From Athripsodes cinereus (lineage: Eukaryota > Arthropoda > Insecta > Trichoptera > Leptoceridae), in contig OX388306.1 of the NCBI GenBank assembly GCA_947579605.1, forward strand, positions 2,542,001 through 2,606,000: DNA of 64,000 nt, given 5' to 3'. Numbering within the stretch: position 1 is the first letter of the stretch; each line of letters begins with the position of its first letter. Both the position numbers and the translations under genes were made by a program. Under the pieces are notes generated by a model. It was not told the origin of the DNA. It did no database searches and saw only the letters and a list, made by a program, of their open reading frames with translations. Positions 22,490-34,325 of this stretch are shown piece after piece.

Positions 22490-24095
22490 TATTACTCCGT
22501 AGAGTAGTGACAAAATAACAGAAAGCCTTTACCGACTACCCTTTTATAATAACTATCGTGTAAGGTTTAATTTAATTTATAATATAATCCACATCCTTTC
22601 TCGTCTATTTTATTCCTTATAGGGTTTATCAAATCAAAACCCAGATGTTGAGTAATGGTTATTATGTATCTACATATAAGATAATATTATATAGAAGCCG
22701 AGGTTTTATTACGGACATGAATTAGTAATTAGTTAGCCCTATTCATTATTATTATTATTATTACTGTACTACCAATTTGAGAACACTGTGCGTCGTCATT
22801 CATAGAAAAAAGTTTGATTTGAAGGATCTGCATATCGGTTATTGTTAAATAAAATGGCTAGAGAACTAATTGCATAATTATAATTAACATAAAAATTTTG
22901 TGGCATTAAAATAGGACATTTGGTATAAGTGGCATTCATGTGGTTTTGGATCGAAAGTGAAAAATAAACATTTTTTTAACTAAGCATGTAGAAAAATTGT
23001 TTGTGTTGAGTTACCTATATAAAACTGCATTATCTAAAACAGTCGAATCTAATGAAATTTATATGAAAAATAGGAGAGACAATTCGTAGTTTGTACTGAA
23101 AACGGTCTAAATTCAGTTAGTTTTAAGACTTAACTGACATTTTACTAAAAATGGATAAGTCCGATTTCGATCCCAAGCTAGAATGCTATATCGCTTGAAA
23201 TGCTAGATGACCATTCATTATCCCTATCTCAATCCATTAAGATGTCCAGTTCTCTTTAATATTTAAGGGGGGTGTAGGCATATTGTTAACTTTCTCCACA
23301 AATAATTTTAAGGGCATAGACGTCTGAATGGTGATGGTTTCTTATAGATAGATGCAATATACCAAACAATGATATATATTGTAAAGTATCCTCTGTATGG
23401 CTTTGCGTGTGGTTTGGGGGATGCCTGCATGAGGTGACTTTTGATATAACCAACTGACTAACTAATTTACTTTTGAATCTGTAGAGTCAGAATTTATTGC
23501 GAATGCTTTAAAAAATGTTTCGTATGAAGAAAGAAAGTCCAAGTCATTGTAAGCTTACACCCTTAGAATACTGGCTACTATTAAATAGTAAAAAAATACA
23601 TTGCTTCGTGTTACATAGAGCCTTGTTATCAAACTGGTGGTACATGCATATAGAGTATTCGTGAGAAATGAAAATATGATTCATAAAATAATGGGATGAT
23701 ATTAGTTGTAAATAATTAATTTGAATACCTAGATGCAGTATGTGTACTCGATCTTTTCTTGTTTCTTTTGGGATTCAAACTGCATTCCATTCAAGTACAC
23801 GCAACGACCTTCAATATTAGTAAAGAACTAATCTTTTTATTAATTAAAAGATGTATTATATTTTTTATGACTTTCTATTACAATGGAAAATATCATTAGA
23901 TCTTTTTTATAATTTACGTAGGTACTTCTTAAAGATATTAAAAGCAGATAACCAGCAAATTTTATACATTAAGTAGTTTACGTAAATAATAGTTCTTCAT
24001 TATTTTTTCGTTTATAAATTCGAAAGTGAAATTTAAATTTAAAAAAAATTGAAGACAAACCGTATCTACATAAGTTTAATATTATCACTTTGTTT
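22490..24095. other. No gene or recognised repeat seen
   Basis: A+T-rich DNA with a short (ATT)n run near 22747. No credible exon or family match. Confidence 0.5.
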
Positions 24096-24097
24096 TG

Positions 24098-24205
24098 TGA
24101 CATCTATCACCTTTTTGGCAGTTCCTCAGACGGGATTTGAACCCACAACCAATCCTTTTTTCGAGGTATACTTTGTCCGATTAATAAGGCGATGTTGTCA
24201 ATTCT
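24098..24205 (-). mobile_element. tRNA-derived SINE, family D
   Basis: Minus strand: CGCCTTATTAATCGGACAAA (A-box region) and GGTTGTGGGTTCAAATCCCG (good B box), ending CTGAGGAACTGCC. Best-preserved B box of this family here. Confidence 0.65.
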
Positions 24206-24827
24206 AAGTTTCTTTATATGTGAGTTTCACGTGTAAAAGTTACATTCTGTAAATACTTTTAAAATATGCATAGATTGGATTGGTTGATATTATTAGAAGG
24301 TTATTTAAAGCAAACAATGAATAAGTTTTACAAAAGAAAAATTGTGAATTCTACGGTGTTAAGTTAAATTAAATAGAAGGTTCTATTTATAGGAAACAAG
24401 GTAATTAACGATATAAAATTATAAGTTTAGCGAAAGTTCAAATCTTATTACAACTCAGAACAAAAAATTAATCCGCGTATAGACATATTAATAAACACAC
24501 ATACATACTTAAAAATAAACACACACACATACTTATGAATGTATACAAAAAACGCATTAAAATACCGGTCGATGACCAGAAGACGAATTTCGGACTCTGA
24601 TAAAATCGTATGACGAGTTGAATGCCAAATTATTCAACGAGCAAGAAACATATAAAGGAAATTGTGAATTGCAGCGTATTAAATTGTTTGAGATATAAAG
24701 TTCATAATGCCGTGAAGTTTGTCTGGATATTGAATAATATTATAAAACATATCTTTGCTAGTTTTTTCACCTGGCTTTATTTAGGTATCTAAAAATAATT
24801 AATATTAGTAACAAAATAATTATCAGG

Positions 24828-24895
24828 ATGATTTGTATTTGGCGCCGTTTAATGATGCATGACCATCTCATGAGTATGAGAAGAACTCGTAAAAA
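24828..24895 (-). mobile_element. GGCGCCG-box repeat fragment
   Basis: GATGATTTGTATTTGGCGCC then GTTTAATGATGCATGACCAT is shared with 2170-2230, 25805 and 59880. At 2170 it directly follows a LINE-4 coding end, so it may be that element's 3' region. Confidence 0.5.
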
Positions 24896-25045
24896 AATTG
24901 GGTTAGTTGGAAGAGATCGTGCCTCTGCAATAATCTCGCCCTCTGTATATTGATTGTATTTAATTTGAATGTACCTATACCTTCTATGAAATTGTGTGTG
25001 ATTAATCAATGTACAGTATATACCTAAATAAATAAAATAACTATC
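24896..25045 (+). mobile_element. LINE family E, 3' UTR only
   Basis: TTGGGTTAGTTGGAAGAGAT, AATCTCGCCCTCTGTATATT, CAATGTACAGTATATACC and AATAAATAAAATAA in the order seen at 7110-7262. Confidence 0.65.
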
Positions 25046-25080
25046 GTTATGAAAAAACTTGATTAGATATAAGAATAACA

Positions 25081-25340
25081 CTACTACTTCACCATCACGG
25101 CATATTCCACGAGTGAGGTAGCCAGCAGACAAGCTGCATGTAATAAATATTCAAGCCGTCCTCTGCATGCCAACAATAATTTATTAAGACATTCAAGATG
25201 CGTGGCAAATTTATTGCCAAATTCATGATATTATATGTCTTTAGTTTTAAGAACACCTGCGTTTTACAGGACACACAAAAATTTACGGAAAAAAGTAGGA
25301 GACAAATATTTTTCCGGGTGCTCCACTGAACACATACACA
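25081..25340 (-). mobile_element. SINE-like family A, near full length
   Basis: CTACTACTTCACCATCACGG, GCAGACAAGCTGCATGTAAT, GACATTCAAGATGCGTGGCA, TGCGTTTTACAGGACACAC and TTTTCCGGGTGCTCCACT in family order. Confidence 0.8.
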
Positions 25341-25544
25341 TTCAATCAAACGAATTAAATTTATTATTGGTTTATTTAATAATATGTGTACTTTATATGT
25401 ATATGATGCGATGTAGTAGGATATTATATGTATTTTAAGTACCTACCTATATATAAAAAGTTGTTATGGATAATTACATATTAAGGACACATCGGGCGGT
25501 ATCATTATTCATACAATCTGACACATCGCCTAAGATGGATTTAA

Positions 25545-25740
25545 TAATAATAATAAGGCTCTATGGACGCACACAACAACGAAGAATTTAATCAAAAATA
25601 CAGCCGCCGCGAACGAGACTCCACAAGTTGGTCTAGAAAGTTGGTCTTCAGCGTCGCAAGAGGAAACAATTTCCCAACAAACAGATCAATGATCTATTAC
25701 AAGCAGAAGAATAAAAATACAGCAGCTACCTAGTTTTTTT
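25545..25740 (+). other. GC-richer block with short open frames, unidentified
   Basis: Two + frames are open: one from ATG 25564 (MDAHNNEEFNQKYSRRERDS start, ends before 25740), the other reading TTTKNLIKNTAAANETPQV. Both are protein-like in composition. No splice sites of quality and no match to other repeats in the window. Could be a retroelement remnant or a small exon. Confidence 0.25.
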
Positions 25741-25804
25741 TACTTGGCCTCAGAAGGTTAACTTTATACTTATTGCTCTTTAGTGAATGTTGGATCTATT
25801 ATTA

Positions 25805-26160
25805 TTGGATCATTTATATTGCGCCGTTTTCATGATTCAAATCATCTCAAGGGCGCATTTACACTATTATTTCACATTATTATACATTGTTTACTATTTT
25901 TACTCTACAAATTTGGTTAAATATTATTGTCACAAATTTTGATTAGATTTAATTTGTATGTTTCTATTTTTACAATTTAAAATTTTAACTTTAGTACAAT
26001 AAACACCAAAAACCATATATAATTAAATAAACTACACCATATTTTAGTCAGAATGCAAAAATATATAAAATCAATTAATGTTTAACTATTATTTTGAATT
26101 TAAAAGAAGGAGAAGTTATGGGTTCAGGCAGCTACAAGAGCGCCATCTACCCAAATCTAT
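25805..26160 (+). mobile_element. Dispersed non-coding repeat X, copy 1
   Basis: Starts in a GCGCCGTTTTCATGATTC box, continues CATCTCAAGGGCGCATTTAC, contains TTGTCACAAATTTTG and ends GGAGAAGTTATGGGTTCAGG plus CTACAAGAGCGCCATCTACC. The reverse complement of the body is at 39528-39842. No open frame. Confidence 0.65.
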
Positions 26161-26164
26161 GTGT

Positions 26165-27120
26165 GCGTGTTTGCGTGATGTCTGTTCGAGATTGAATGCA
26201 TGTATCTATAGATATTGTGTGCATGGTCTGGATGTTTGATTATTTGTGTGAATTTTGCTGATTTTTACTGATTATGTATATTGAACATGTGTAATGCGCC
26301 TTGAAATAAATAATTAAATAAAATAAATAAATAAAAAGTCATCATTCCAGACTCCACCCTAAATTTGGGTCTCTTTGCCATATCTATTCATTTTAATTTA
26401 TCTTTTTTCAGGGCCATCTTTATTCCATTTTCACTGGCAACAGAAATAAAAATATAACAACTCAAGTTTTTTGGTAAGACATCTCGTTCATTTTCATAGT
26501 TTATATTTAAGCAATTCATTTAGGATGTCCATTTCTATTGGCGACAGAGGAAACAGATGATCAACCAATGTTTTCTGGAGCCAAACTATTGCTTGTTTAA
26601 GAACTTCATTTAGAGTGTCCTGTTTTAGATTTTACGACCTATCTATTACTTCAAAATATGGTTAAAAAGATCTTTCACCCGACGATTGATTTCTATATAG
26701 AATATTTTTATTCAATAGACTTAAGCCTAGAACTTCCCTTGTATCATTAATTTTTAGATTTTATTAAATTTACATTGCGAGATTATTCATGCAAGAGAGA
26801 AAACACAATTCATAATATTTTTTTTTCAAAAGATAATAATTTCTAAATTGCCTGTAAAGACATATTTTCTTAATTGTTCTTTCTTTATTAATTTAACATT
26901 TTTTTTTCATTAAATATCTTTGTAGAGTACGTTGAGCCTTAATAAGAGTATGTAAGATATTATTAAACATATTATAAAAAAAGAATGAGATGTCTAATGT
27001 AAAAAATTTAATCAACAATCACACGTCAGAAGGAGATGGATGATAGTGAATTGACGAATAAATAATAAAATAAATTGTAAGAATAATAAAATGACCTCTT
27101 CTGTGACGCCGATAACAAAA
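26165..27120. other. No gene seen
   Basis: A+T-rich DNA; (AAAT)-like tail near 26310-26335. Nothing assignable. Confidence 0.45.
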
Positions 27121-27124
27121 TCAT

Positions 27125-27235
27125 ATATTTTTTTTTAAATTCAAGACAGATTTAAAAAAAAAAACCCAAATACACCCTTACAGTAAACAAAATACAAAAG
27201 TAAACCTAGATACTGTATATCTTTTTAAAAAAAAA
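27125..27235. mobile_element. SINE family B debris in two orientations (weak)
   Basis: AAACCCAAATACACCCTTAC (inverted 3' end) is followed by TAGATACTGTATATCTTTTT (direct 3' end). Probably two fragments or a rearranged copy. Confidence 0.35.
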
Positions 27236-27302
27236 AAGTCCTGGAGATGGAGTTAATTTTTTACTAATCCGAAAAGTGAAGTTAACTGAAAAAATGAGTC
27301 CC

Positions 27303-27530
27303 CGGTATAGAAAAGGTTTCCAACTCTTTTTTGTCAGTTTAAGAGCGTTCTGTAAAAGGTACCTACGTATTCATATAACATAACGTTGAAGACTTTTAAT
27401 ATCTTCAGCTTATTCATGCGACCCATCCTAAATGTCTTAAATATCAAGCTCAGAGGTGATAAATTGTATGTTTGTTAGGTATATGCAGTTGTTCCGCTGA
27501 CTACCACGTTGTTTGAGATGGCGTGATGAT
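27303..27530 (+). mobile_element. SINE-like family A, decayed
   Basis: CCAACTCTTTTTTGTCAG, GACCCATCCTAAATGTCTTA, CCGCTGACTACCACG and GATGGCGTGATGATG in family order. Confidence 0.6.
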
Positions 27531-27574
27531 GTGAATTTACGAATGTCAACAACTGTTCTCTTGGTTTATGGTGG

Positions 27575-27655
27575 AAATTTATTTCATTTGTCTATTTAAT
27601 CATTCTTTACTGTACCTTGCTTGGAAACTTTTTCTTCCAGCTAACCCTATGTTAA
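27575..27655 (-). mobile_element. LINE family E tail fragment
   Basis: AATCATTCTTTACTGTACCT and TTCTTCCAGCTAACCC are the reverse of the family E 3' UTR. Confidence 0.45.
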
Positions 27656-28387
27656 TAATAATAATATGATATATAGAACTGATAATCTTAAAACAATAAC
27701 TAGGCAATCCACAAAACTTTAATTTTATTGTAGATTATATAATATGAAACAATTAAGAAAATCACCATATTATAATCTTAAAAGTGCAATTTAACATTTT
27801 TTGATTCACACAAATGAGAAGGGATATAAATGCAAATTAAACAGGTGATTTTTTTCCATTCTTGTACAGGACACTCAAAAATAATTATCTAAATTATTTT
27901 CATCTTCAGCCCTGCCTATCCACCGTTGGAGACAGACCTCGTCATGAGCATGCAGCCGTATTAACCTGTCCTCTGCTAACGCCTTCGTAAATTAATCGTA
28001 AATCATTACGACAAAAAAAATTAATAAGGCGAGTAAAAAAAAATATTAGGAGTTCTCATACAAAAGTGAGCAGCTCCAATTTATTATTCACTAAGTAACA
28101 ATTTAATATTCATTATATTATCAATGATAATTAAACTACTGCATTCCTCAATGTCATAAAAACCTGTGTTCGTCCGTTTATATCATCAGCCTGACGGTGG
28201 GAATAAAAGCAATATAAATAAAATATGTAAAACCGATTCATCAAACAAAACTGAATTTATAACCAATTAAACCGGTTAAACACCTTTATGACGAATATTG
28301 AAATAAATTCGCCGATTAAAATTTCGATATAACGATTTTTTATAACATTTTGCTAATAACGTGACATTATTACAAAATACCTATAAT

Positions 28388-28628
28388 ATTCCATGGAGTG
28401 CCCGGCAGAGAATTGGCCTCTAACTCTTTTTCGTAAGTTTTCGAGTGTCCACTAAAAGGCGGATGTTTTCAAAAAATTATGTCATTTTACACCCTAAACT
28501 TAGCGGTGAGATTTGCCACCCAATTTTTTGTTAGCGCAGAGAGGACGTTTTGCGTGTTTGTTATATTATGCGGCTGGTCTGCTGATCTCACTTGTGGGAT
28601 ATACTGTGATAGCATAAAAGAAGTAATA
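28388..28628 (+). mobile_element. SINE-like family A, near full length
   Basis: TATTCCATGGAGTGCCCGGC at the 5' end (with the 22169 copy, one of the better views of the family start), AATTGGCCTCTAACTC, TCGAGTGTCCACTAAAAGGC, AGCGGTGAGATTTGCCACCC, GGCTGGTCTGCTGATCTCAC and GGGATATACTGTGATAG. Confidence 0.8.
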
Positions 28629-29532
28629 GTATTACAAAAAAATTGAATATTTTGTCACTTACACCGCAAAAAAGTGTTATACCTATAATTGATAATATAG
28701 GTATTTCTATTTATGTCGCGAAAACCATGTGTTCTTTTTCAACTGAAAATTCTAAATAACACTACATACTATTTTTAATTAATTGAAAAGACGAATTACT
28801 GCATCATATCCCAGAAAAACAGAATAAAATATTACGTGAAACTATAGAATGATGTCATTGTGTATAATTATCATGAGTCTAAGCAGTGAAAATATTCGCT
28901 ATAACGAAAACGAGCATACAACATAAATCCGTTACAATGAAACTTAACCTGTTGCTTCCACAATCATTATTAAAAAAAACTTGATGCTGCTACATTTCTA
29001 TTCAAAAACTAAACCTGAATAATATCCTTTTTTTATAAATGATTATTTTAAAATTGGTTACATAAAATATAAAATTTCCATTTTTATCGTTGTCGGATCA
29101 GATTGTAATAATAATTAAGAATCCAGTCAAAAGCATCAATCATTTTTTCTCTCGATCTCTCGTAAACGAGTGGATGAATAGATTTTGAAACTTTTTTGAA
29201 TATATAACTTTTTTCTTGATCCTTTTTTTGTTTGCTTGTTTGTTATTAAGCCTTTAGCGCCGTGCAGGCTACAATTTATCATAGACGAAATTAAATTTGT
29301 TTTAACAATAGGCAAGGTAAAATGCCCTGATTACGATGGATGGCCATTGAGCAAAGAATAGAATGGAAGTAGTTTTTTTTTAATATTTCTTTAAAAGGTT
29401 CCACCAATGTAATTCCACCATTTTCAGATTGTATTCTCCATACCATAAAAAATAATACATTCATATACATATTTTAACGTTATATTAATAAAAATAAAAA
29501 CATTTACGTCAAGTACTCCCACAGTGACTAAA

Positions 29533-29581
29533 TTAATCGTGAACCGGCTTTCAAGAGCTTCCGCTCTCATCATCAGGCTAA
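29533..29581 (-). ncRNA. Hammerhead ribozyme-like motif, locus 3
   Basis: Minus strand: core CTGATGA (complement of 29570-29576), one T, stem II GAGAGC / GCTCTT with loop GGAA, GAAA (29549-29552), stem III AGCCGGTT (29542-29549, self-complementary with G-U), and C as cleavage base at 29541. Stem I TTAGC can pair with CG...TTAA around a bulge, with a C-A mismatch next to the core. Stem II sequence differs from loci 1 and 2. Confidence 0.65.
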
Positions 29582-29670
29582 CCTAAAGTGAAGAAATTAC
29601 TTTCAAATAAATGCTGTTTTGAAAACAAAATAAAGTAATAATATTAAAATATACTTAGCTTAAAGTTAGA

Positions 29671-29715
29671 CTGATGACGAGAGTGGAAGCCCGTTGTGGA
29701 AGTACTTAATATTAT
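29671..29715 (+). ncRNA. Truncated hammerhead-like partner, inverted to locus 3
   Basis: CTGATGA (29671-29677), then GAGAGT, GGAAGC, a gap where GAAA should be, and TGTGGAAGTACTTAAT, the mirror of the left flank AGTACTCCCACAGTG. A deletion removed half of stem II and the GAAA. It forms an inverted pair with locus 3, about 90 bp apart. Confidence 0.55.
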
Positions 29716-30309
29716 AAGTAGTTTACTTTTATTAATTTTTCACGGACTTCTACCAAATACCGTCGATCGATAATATTAACTCCACATTTCAACATAATAA
29801 AAATGAATATCCACTTTTTGTTCGATTTTCAAAATGCTGCATTAAAAACATTTGCTGCTACTTAACTTTTTCTGTCTGTAAGTAATAATAAAACTCTTAT
29901 GTTTATGTATTCAAATTATGTTATTTACGACCATAAATAAGTTGAATCTGTACACAAAATACTGGTTCATTAGGATACATAATAATGGTCTTGTGATGCT
30001 GAATTCTTTGTCGGTCGTAAATTGGTATTAAACCATTATGATAATACCTATGTATATACGTAAGTACTTTTGTAATAAATGTTTTATCCACTGTATTCTC
30101 CATATTCATATTATCAATATATGTACATATTATTTATTGTATAGAAGATAAATTGGTTATGCGACCAGTCAAATTTTGCGACCAAACACATTTTTGTTGC
30201 AAGAATTGAATAAAATTGATTTTTATATAATATTGTAGATGGCCTTTTAATGACTTTGTCATCAGGTATATAGGCGTTTTCTAATGATTCCATCACATAA
30301 ATACGTCTT

Positions 30310-30480
30310 AATTTTTTGTGTATAGTGTTCGCTGTTGGAACAATCTTCCCTCAAAAATAAGGATGTCAACTATACTTTCTTCTTTCAGTAAAAGTCATTT
30401 CATCTCAGTGAAAGTAGCATCTGTCTATAAAAATCTTTTTACATATACGTGTTCATGCTGCAGTAGGTACCTACTAAAAT
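30310..30480 (+). pseudogene. LINE family E coding fragment
   Basis: RCWNNLPSKIR is readable in the frame starting MYSVRCWNNLPSKIRMSTIL. Downstream CATTTCATCTCAGTGAAAGTAGCATC parallels the copy at 6715-6910 at DNA level, with frameshifts. Confidence 0.6.
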
Positions 30481-31084
30481 TTTTTACCCTCATAATAAAT
30501 TAGGTCTAGATATCAATTTAAAAATTCGAAATGATATAAAAAAAATGTCAAACAGTAAAACAATCAAATGGTCAGCAAGTTAAACCTCACAAATTGAGGT
30601 CAAATAAAACTATTTTATAAAGAATAATTCACATTAATTACTAGGACACATCTCGCCATAAATAATGAATATTATAGAAAAAAAAACACAAATAAGTAAA
30701 TTATAAACCTCGACTACCCATTGTCAGTTTGTGCACATAAATATTTGATGATGCCAGGTTTGTGCAAGATTTAGAGATTTTTTTTCTAAATTAATTTCAA
30801 AGATTGATTTTGCATTTATTCCATTACATTTCTTATCTTCAAATTATTATTTAATGCTAAAACCGTTTTGTGGAGGATCACATAAATATGTTAAAAGATA
30901 CAAAGACTTATCGAAGTTAAGTAAAGTTTATTACAAGCTTAAGATTTACGAATAATAATATTAATCCCAAGTTTTATAGCATTGCTCGGATATCATAAAA
31001 CATGGTTACTTAAATAATGCTTTATAGTGTTGCCTACATGTTTTATTAAAATTTGTTATTTAAATAATGTTTTTTATCCCAAGA

Positions 31085-31195
31085 TGTCCCCGTTATTAAA
31101 TTAAAGATCTCCCACTCTTTTTTGTAATATTTCCAATAATCTGTAAAAGGCGGGAATCTATTCAAAAAATATCATGTTTTAAGACCGAAATCCAG
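31085..31195 (+). mobile_element. SINE-like family A, 5' fragment
   Basis: TCTCCCACTCTTTTTTGTAA, CTGTAAAAGGCGGGAATCT and ATCATGTTTTAAGACCG match the 5' half of family A. Confidence 0.5.
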
Positions 31196-31214
31196 AATAT
31201 CTATCTATATTCTG

Positions 31215-31440
31215 TACCTATACCCTCACTCCGTATCACAAGTAGGGCAGGTAGAGAAAATGGATCGGCATGTTGATCTATCATTACATACTTCGTTCGC
31301 TTCCTCTGCAATCATACAATCTCGCACACACAATACAACTAATTCACATAAATACATTATCACATTCAATTCTTTCTCCAGATTTTTCTTATTCACATTC
31401 TCCTGATATCCTGATTATTCACACCATCTCGCAAACTTCA
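31215..31440 (-). pseudogene. LINE-1 decayed fragment
   Basis: CCTCACTCCGTATCACAAGT (3' end), TACTTCGTTCGCTTCCTCTG, CAATCTCGCAC and TTCACACCATCTCGCAA align in order with LINE-1 at 8105-8430, with large deletions and no open frame. Confidence 0.55.
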
Positions 31441-31446
31441 AACAGA

Positions 31447-32012
31447 ATATCGTCGTTGCATATTCAAAATGAGGTATATGCAAACATTTTTATTTAGGCA
31501 TACTCTTTAAAAACTATTCATTAGGGCATTAAAATTGTTGTTTGGACTATTTATTGGCATGTTATATTATATTATTCATAAAAATTATTATTCATAAAAA
31601 AAAAAAAATTCTTTGAGTATTGAATTTTAATTTATGTGATACTAAGAATTACTTTATTAAATGGTTATGATGTCATTATAAGCAGTTTTTCTTGAAATGT
31701 CAAAACATTTAGAAATTCATATAAGTACCTACTCCTTTTCGAAAATCGTCGTTGCATATTCAAAATGGGGTATGTAAATGTATAAATGTTTTGACATTTC
31801 TAGAATAAACTGATATCATATTCATTTTATAAAGTGATTCTTAGTATCAAATATTAAAATTCTATATTTGAAGACTAATATCACATGCCAATAAAAAGTA
31901 CAAACATCAATTTTAATGCCCTAATGAACAGTTTTTAAAGAGTATGCCCAAATAAAAATATTCGCACACAGCCCATTTTGAATAGGTATGCAATGACGAT
32001 ATGCAATAACGA
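31447..32012. mobile_element. Foldback element with three copies of its end sequence
   Basis: Ends ATCGTCGTTGCATATTCAAA (left) and TTTGAATAGGTATGCAATGA (right, inverted). The arms pair over about 250 bp (GGGCATTAAAATTG with CAATTTTAATGCCC; ATGTCAAAACATTT with AAATGTTTTGACAT). A third copy of the end, ATCGTCGTTGCATATTCAAA, lies near the centre at about 31747. No coding capacity. Confidence 0.75.
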
Positions 32013-32051
32013 TGATATAAATACCATATATATTTTGAATCTTGTTCTATT

Positions 32052-32106
32052 AGGAGCTACGTACTAAGTAGATACAAAGGAACGTATCTACTACTTAGTG
32101 TTACGT
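32052..32106. repeat. Short palindrome
   Basis: TACGTACTAAGTAGATAC pairs with GTATCTACTACTTAGTG around about 8 bp. Confidence 0.6.
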
Positions 32107-32504
32107 TTTTTTCACTTACTATTCACGCCCGAATACTTCCCGTCAAGTTGTCGAGATTAAAAAACATTACACACGACTTACAAACAACTAACAACACTGA
32201 CCGCTGCTTTGTGAAACTAGATTCAGTGTAACGGACAGACGCCATAGAGAAAAATAAAAAACAAAATCGTAACAACTAAACAAAACAATCGTACGAAGAA
32301 AACAAAAAAACATATTCTGTATAATGTGATATGTTCTCTCTATTGCGATAAAGTAGGAATTTAATTTGTATGTTTGTTGTAATGTCCAGGAACTATTACG
32401 TTAATCAAAAGTTATTATGACAGTGATCGGCAAGTAATGTTTTTTGACTTTTGTATCACATAAATACTGCTAAAAATTAAAAAAAATCACGGAAAATATT
32501 ATAT

Positions 32505-32570
32505 ATGAAATAAATATATATAATAAATATATATAAGAAATAAATATATATAATAAATATATACTCATTC
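32505..32570. repeat. AT-rich tandem repeat (AAATATATATAAT)n
   Basis: AATAAATATATATAATAAAT repeats two to three times with small changes. Confidence 0.75.
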
Positions 32571-32879
32571 AAAATTAATATTTAAATTGTACCTACAAAT
32601 ATTTTGAAAAAGATAAGTATTGTTTTTATACATTTAAATATATAGGTATATAAAAAAAAATTGTTGCATTGTAAGCTGATGCCTTATCACATACAATGAT
32701 TTGGAGAAAGTGAGATCCGTTGACGTATTCTGTATGTCCAGGAGCCTTTCCAGGAGCCACATTAGACAAGAATGATATATTTGTTTGGCTTTTATTTTTT
32801 TCTCTTTCTGTGTTTTGTACTAGATATACTGGCAGTCAATATGGACCATAAAATCAAAGGTGGGCTGATTAAGTACAAT

Positions 32880-33260
32880 AATTATGTTATACTATATATT
32901 GTCTGCTAAAGGCTTGTTTTGGCAAAAGATAGTTCTTGACCAGTTTTTGAAAGATGAGTATAAGACAAAACCGCGGCATGCTCATCATACTAGATTTAAA
33001 TCGAATGATGGATACTTGGTATCAAAATATAATAATAAATACGGTAAGAGAACTTTAGAATTTAACGTGCCTAAATTGCTTAATATGATGCCGACATCTA
33101 TTAAGAAATGTGGTAGTAAAATGTAACAAAAAGACTTGTCAAGGAATGGCTGCTGAAATGTGCATTTGTATATAATTGAAATTTTGTAAATACTTTAGTT
33201 GTTAAGTTTATGTTCGATGCTTTGGATTAGGTTGAAATAAATTATGTATAATATTGTTAT
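32880..33260 (+). pseudogene. LINE-5 (CR1/Jockey-type) C-terminal tail and 3' UTR
   Basis: A + frame reads HHTRFKSNDGYLVSKYNNKY, GKRTLEFNVPKLLNMMP and stops at 33124; a shift of frame adds KRLVKEWLLKCAFVYN and a stop. Known: an R...YG.R...F..P.LWN.LP motif closes several non-LTR ORFs. Here WN is changed to LN, so the copy is decayed. The UTR includes an unusual pair GGAACGCGCCGAC / GGCGCGAC near 33270-33310. Confidence 0.6.
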
Positions 33261-33744
33261 TTTGTAAGGAACGCGCCGACAAATCTATTTTAATGGATTT
33301 GGCGCGACTGTATATTTGTATTTAATGTTTATATTATATGAAAAAAAAAAAAATATATATATATATTTTGTGAAATTTTATTTGCATGTTGCCCAATTTT
33401 TTTAAATAAATAATAAAAGTACCTACCTATGTCTTATTTTAAAATTAACTTTTAAGATTAATCTTGTATAGATAAAAATTACAGAAAAATACTCTCTTGC
33501 TTAAACATTTTAGTATGAATAATCCTACGATTATTGCTTTGTGAGCATTATTCTATTAATTTTCTTTACATAATTTACTCTATTCTATTGTAATTGTTGT
33601 TTTTTGATTTATCTGTTGTGTTTAGTTATGTATGTTTTGTAGAGCACATAAGGGTAATATAGGGATCTTCACTGGTTTGCTTATTGCTAAATATGTTATA
33701 GACCATTGTATTTTTTGTATCAACTGTATGTATCCTGTAAAATT

Positions 33745-33772
33745 GAAATAAATAAATAAATAAATAAATGTG
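33745..33772. repeat. (AAAT)n microsatellite
   Basis: AAATAAATAAATAAATAAAT; probably the tail of a lost LINE. Confidence 0.85.
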
Positions 33773-33796
33773 TTTTTGTTTTATCGATCCCATCAC

Positions 33797-33930
33797 GGCA
33801 TCAAATAAAGACATTTTAAATCTTAAATTCAGCAATGAGGTTTGCTGCCCGTCCTCAATATCTTATTTTTTGTTGGCATGGAGAGGACAGCTTACATGTT
33901 TACTGCATGCGGACAACCTAACTTTTTTTA
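33797..33930 (+). mobile_element. SINE-like family A, middle portion
   Basis: AATTCAGCAATGAGGTTTGC, TTTTTTGTTGGCATGGAGAG and CATGTTTACTGCATGCGGAC match the central part; the 3' hairpin is missing. Confidence 0.65.
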
Positions 33931-34184
33931 CAAAACTAAGCCTGGTATTTAAGTAATATTAAAAGTTTGATATAATAGTATTGTTTGATTGATATAAACT
34001 ACATATCACAAAGCTGAGTGGTTAGAATTATTATGAAACTAGTTTTAAGATGTTCTAAGCTTTAAGCAGACCGACGCTAATTATGATTATAACGTCTGAA
34101 CAAAGCGCATACTCATACGAACGATTAAATACCATTAAGATGTCACTAGATAATGGATTTTAGAAGAACTTAGCGTCGCACAAA

Positions 34185-34325
34185 AGCTCTTTGTAATCTG
34201 TGTCCAAAAATTCTGCAGTTCTTTGGACACATCGCACGCAAAATATTGTACATAGTTAAGAATATCAAAAAGCTGCCCATGAACGGAGCCACGCCAGGTC
34301 GAAGACCAAGAGGCAGAATAACAAT
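34185..34325 (+). pseudogene. LINE C-terminal fragment
   Basis: + frame reads LQFFGHIARKILYIVKNIKK then ATPGRRPRGRIT and a stop. FGH..R and GRRPRGR are the same signature as in LINE-1, in a different, more decayed family. Confidence 0.55.

Noticed and set aside
32505..32570. AT-rich tandem block as replication origin
   Set aside because: Simple AT repeats are everywhere in this DNA and no further evidence supports an origin.
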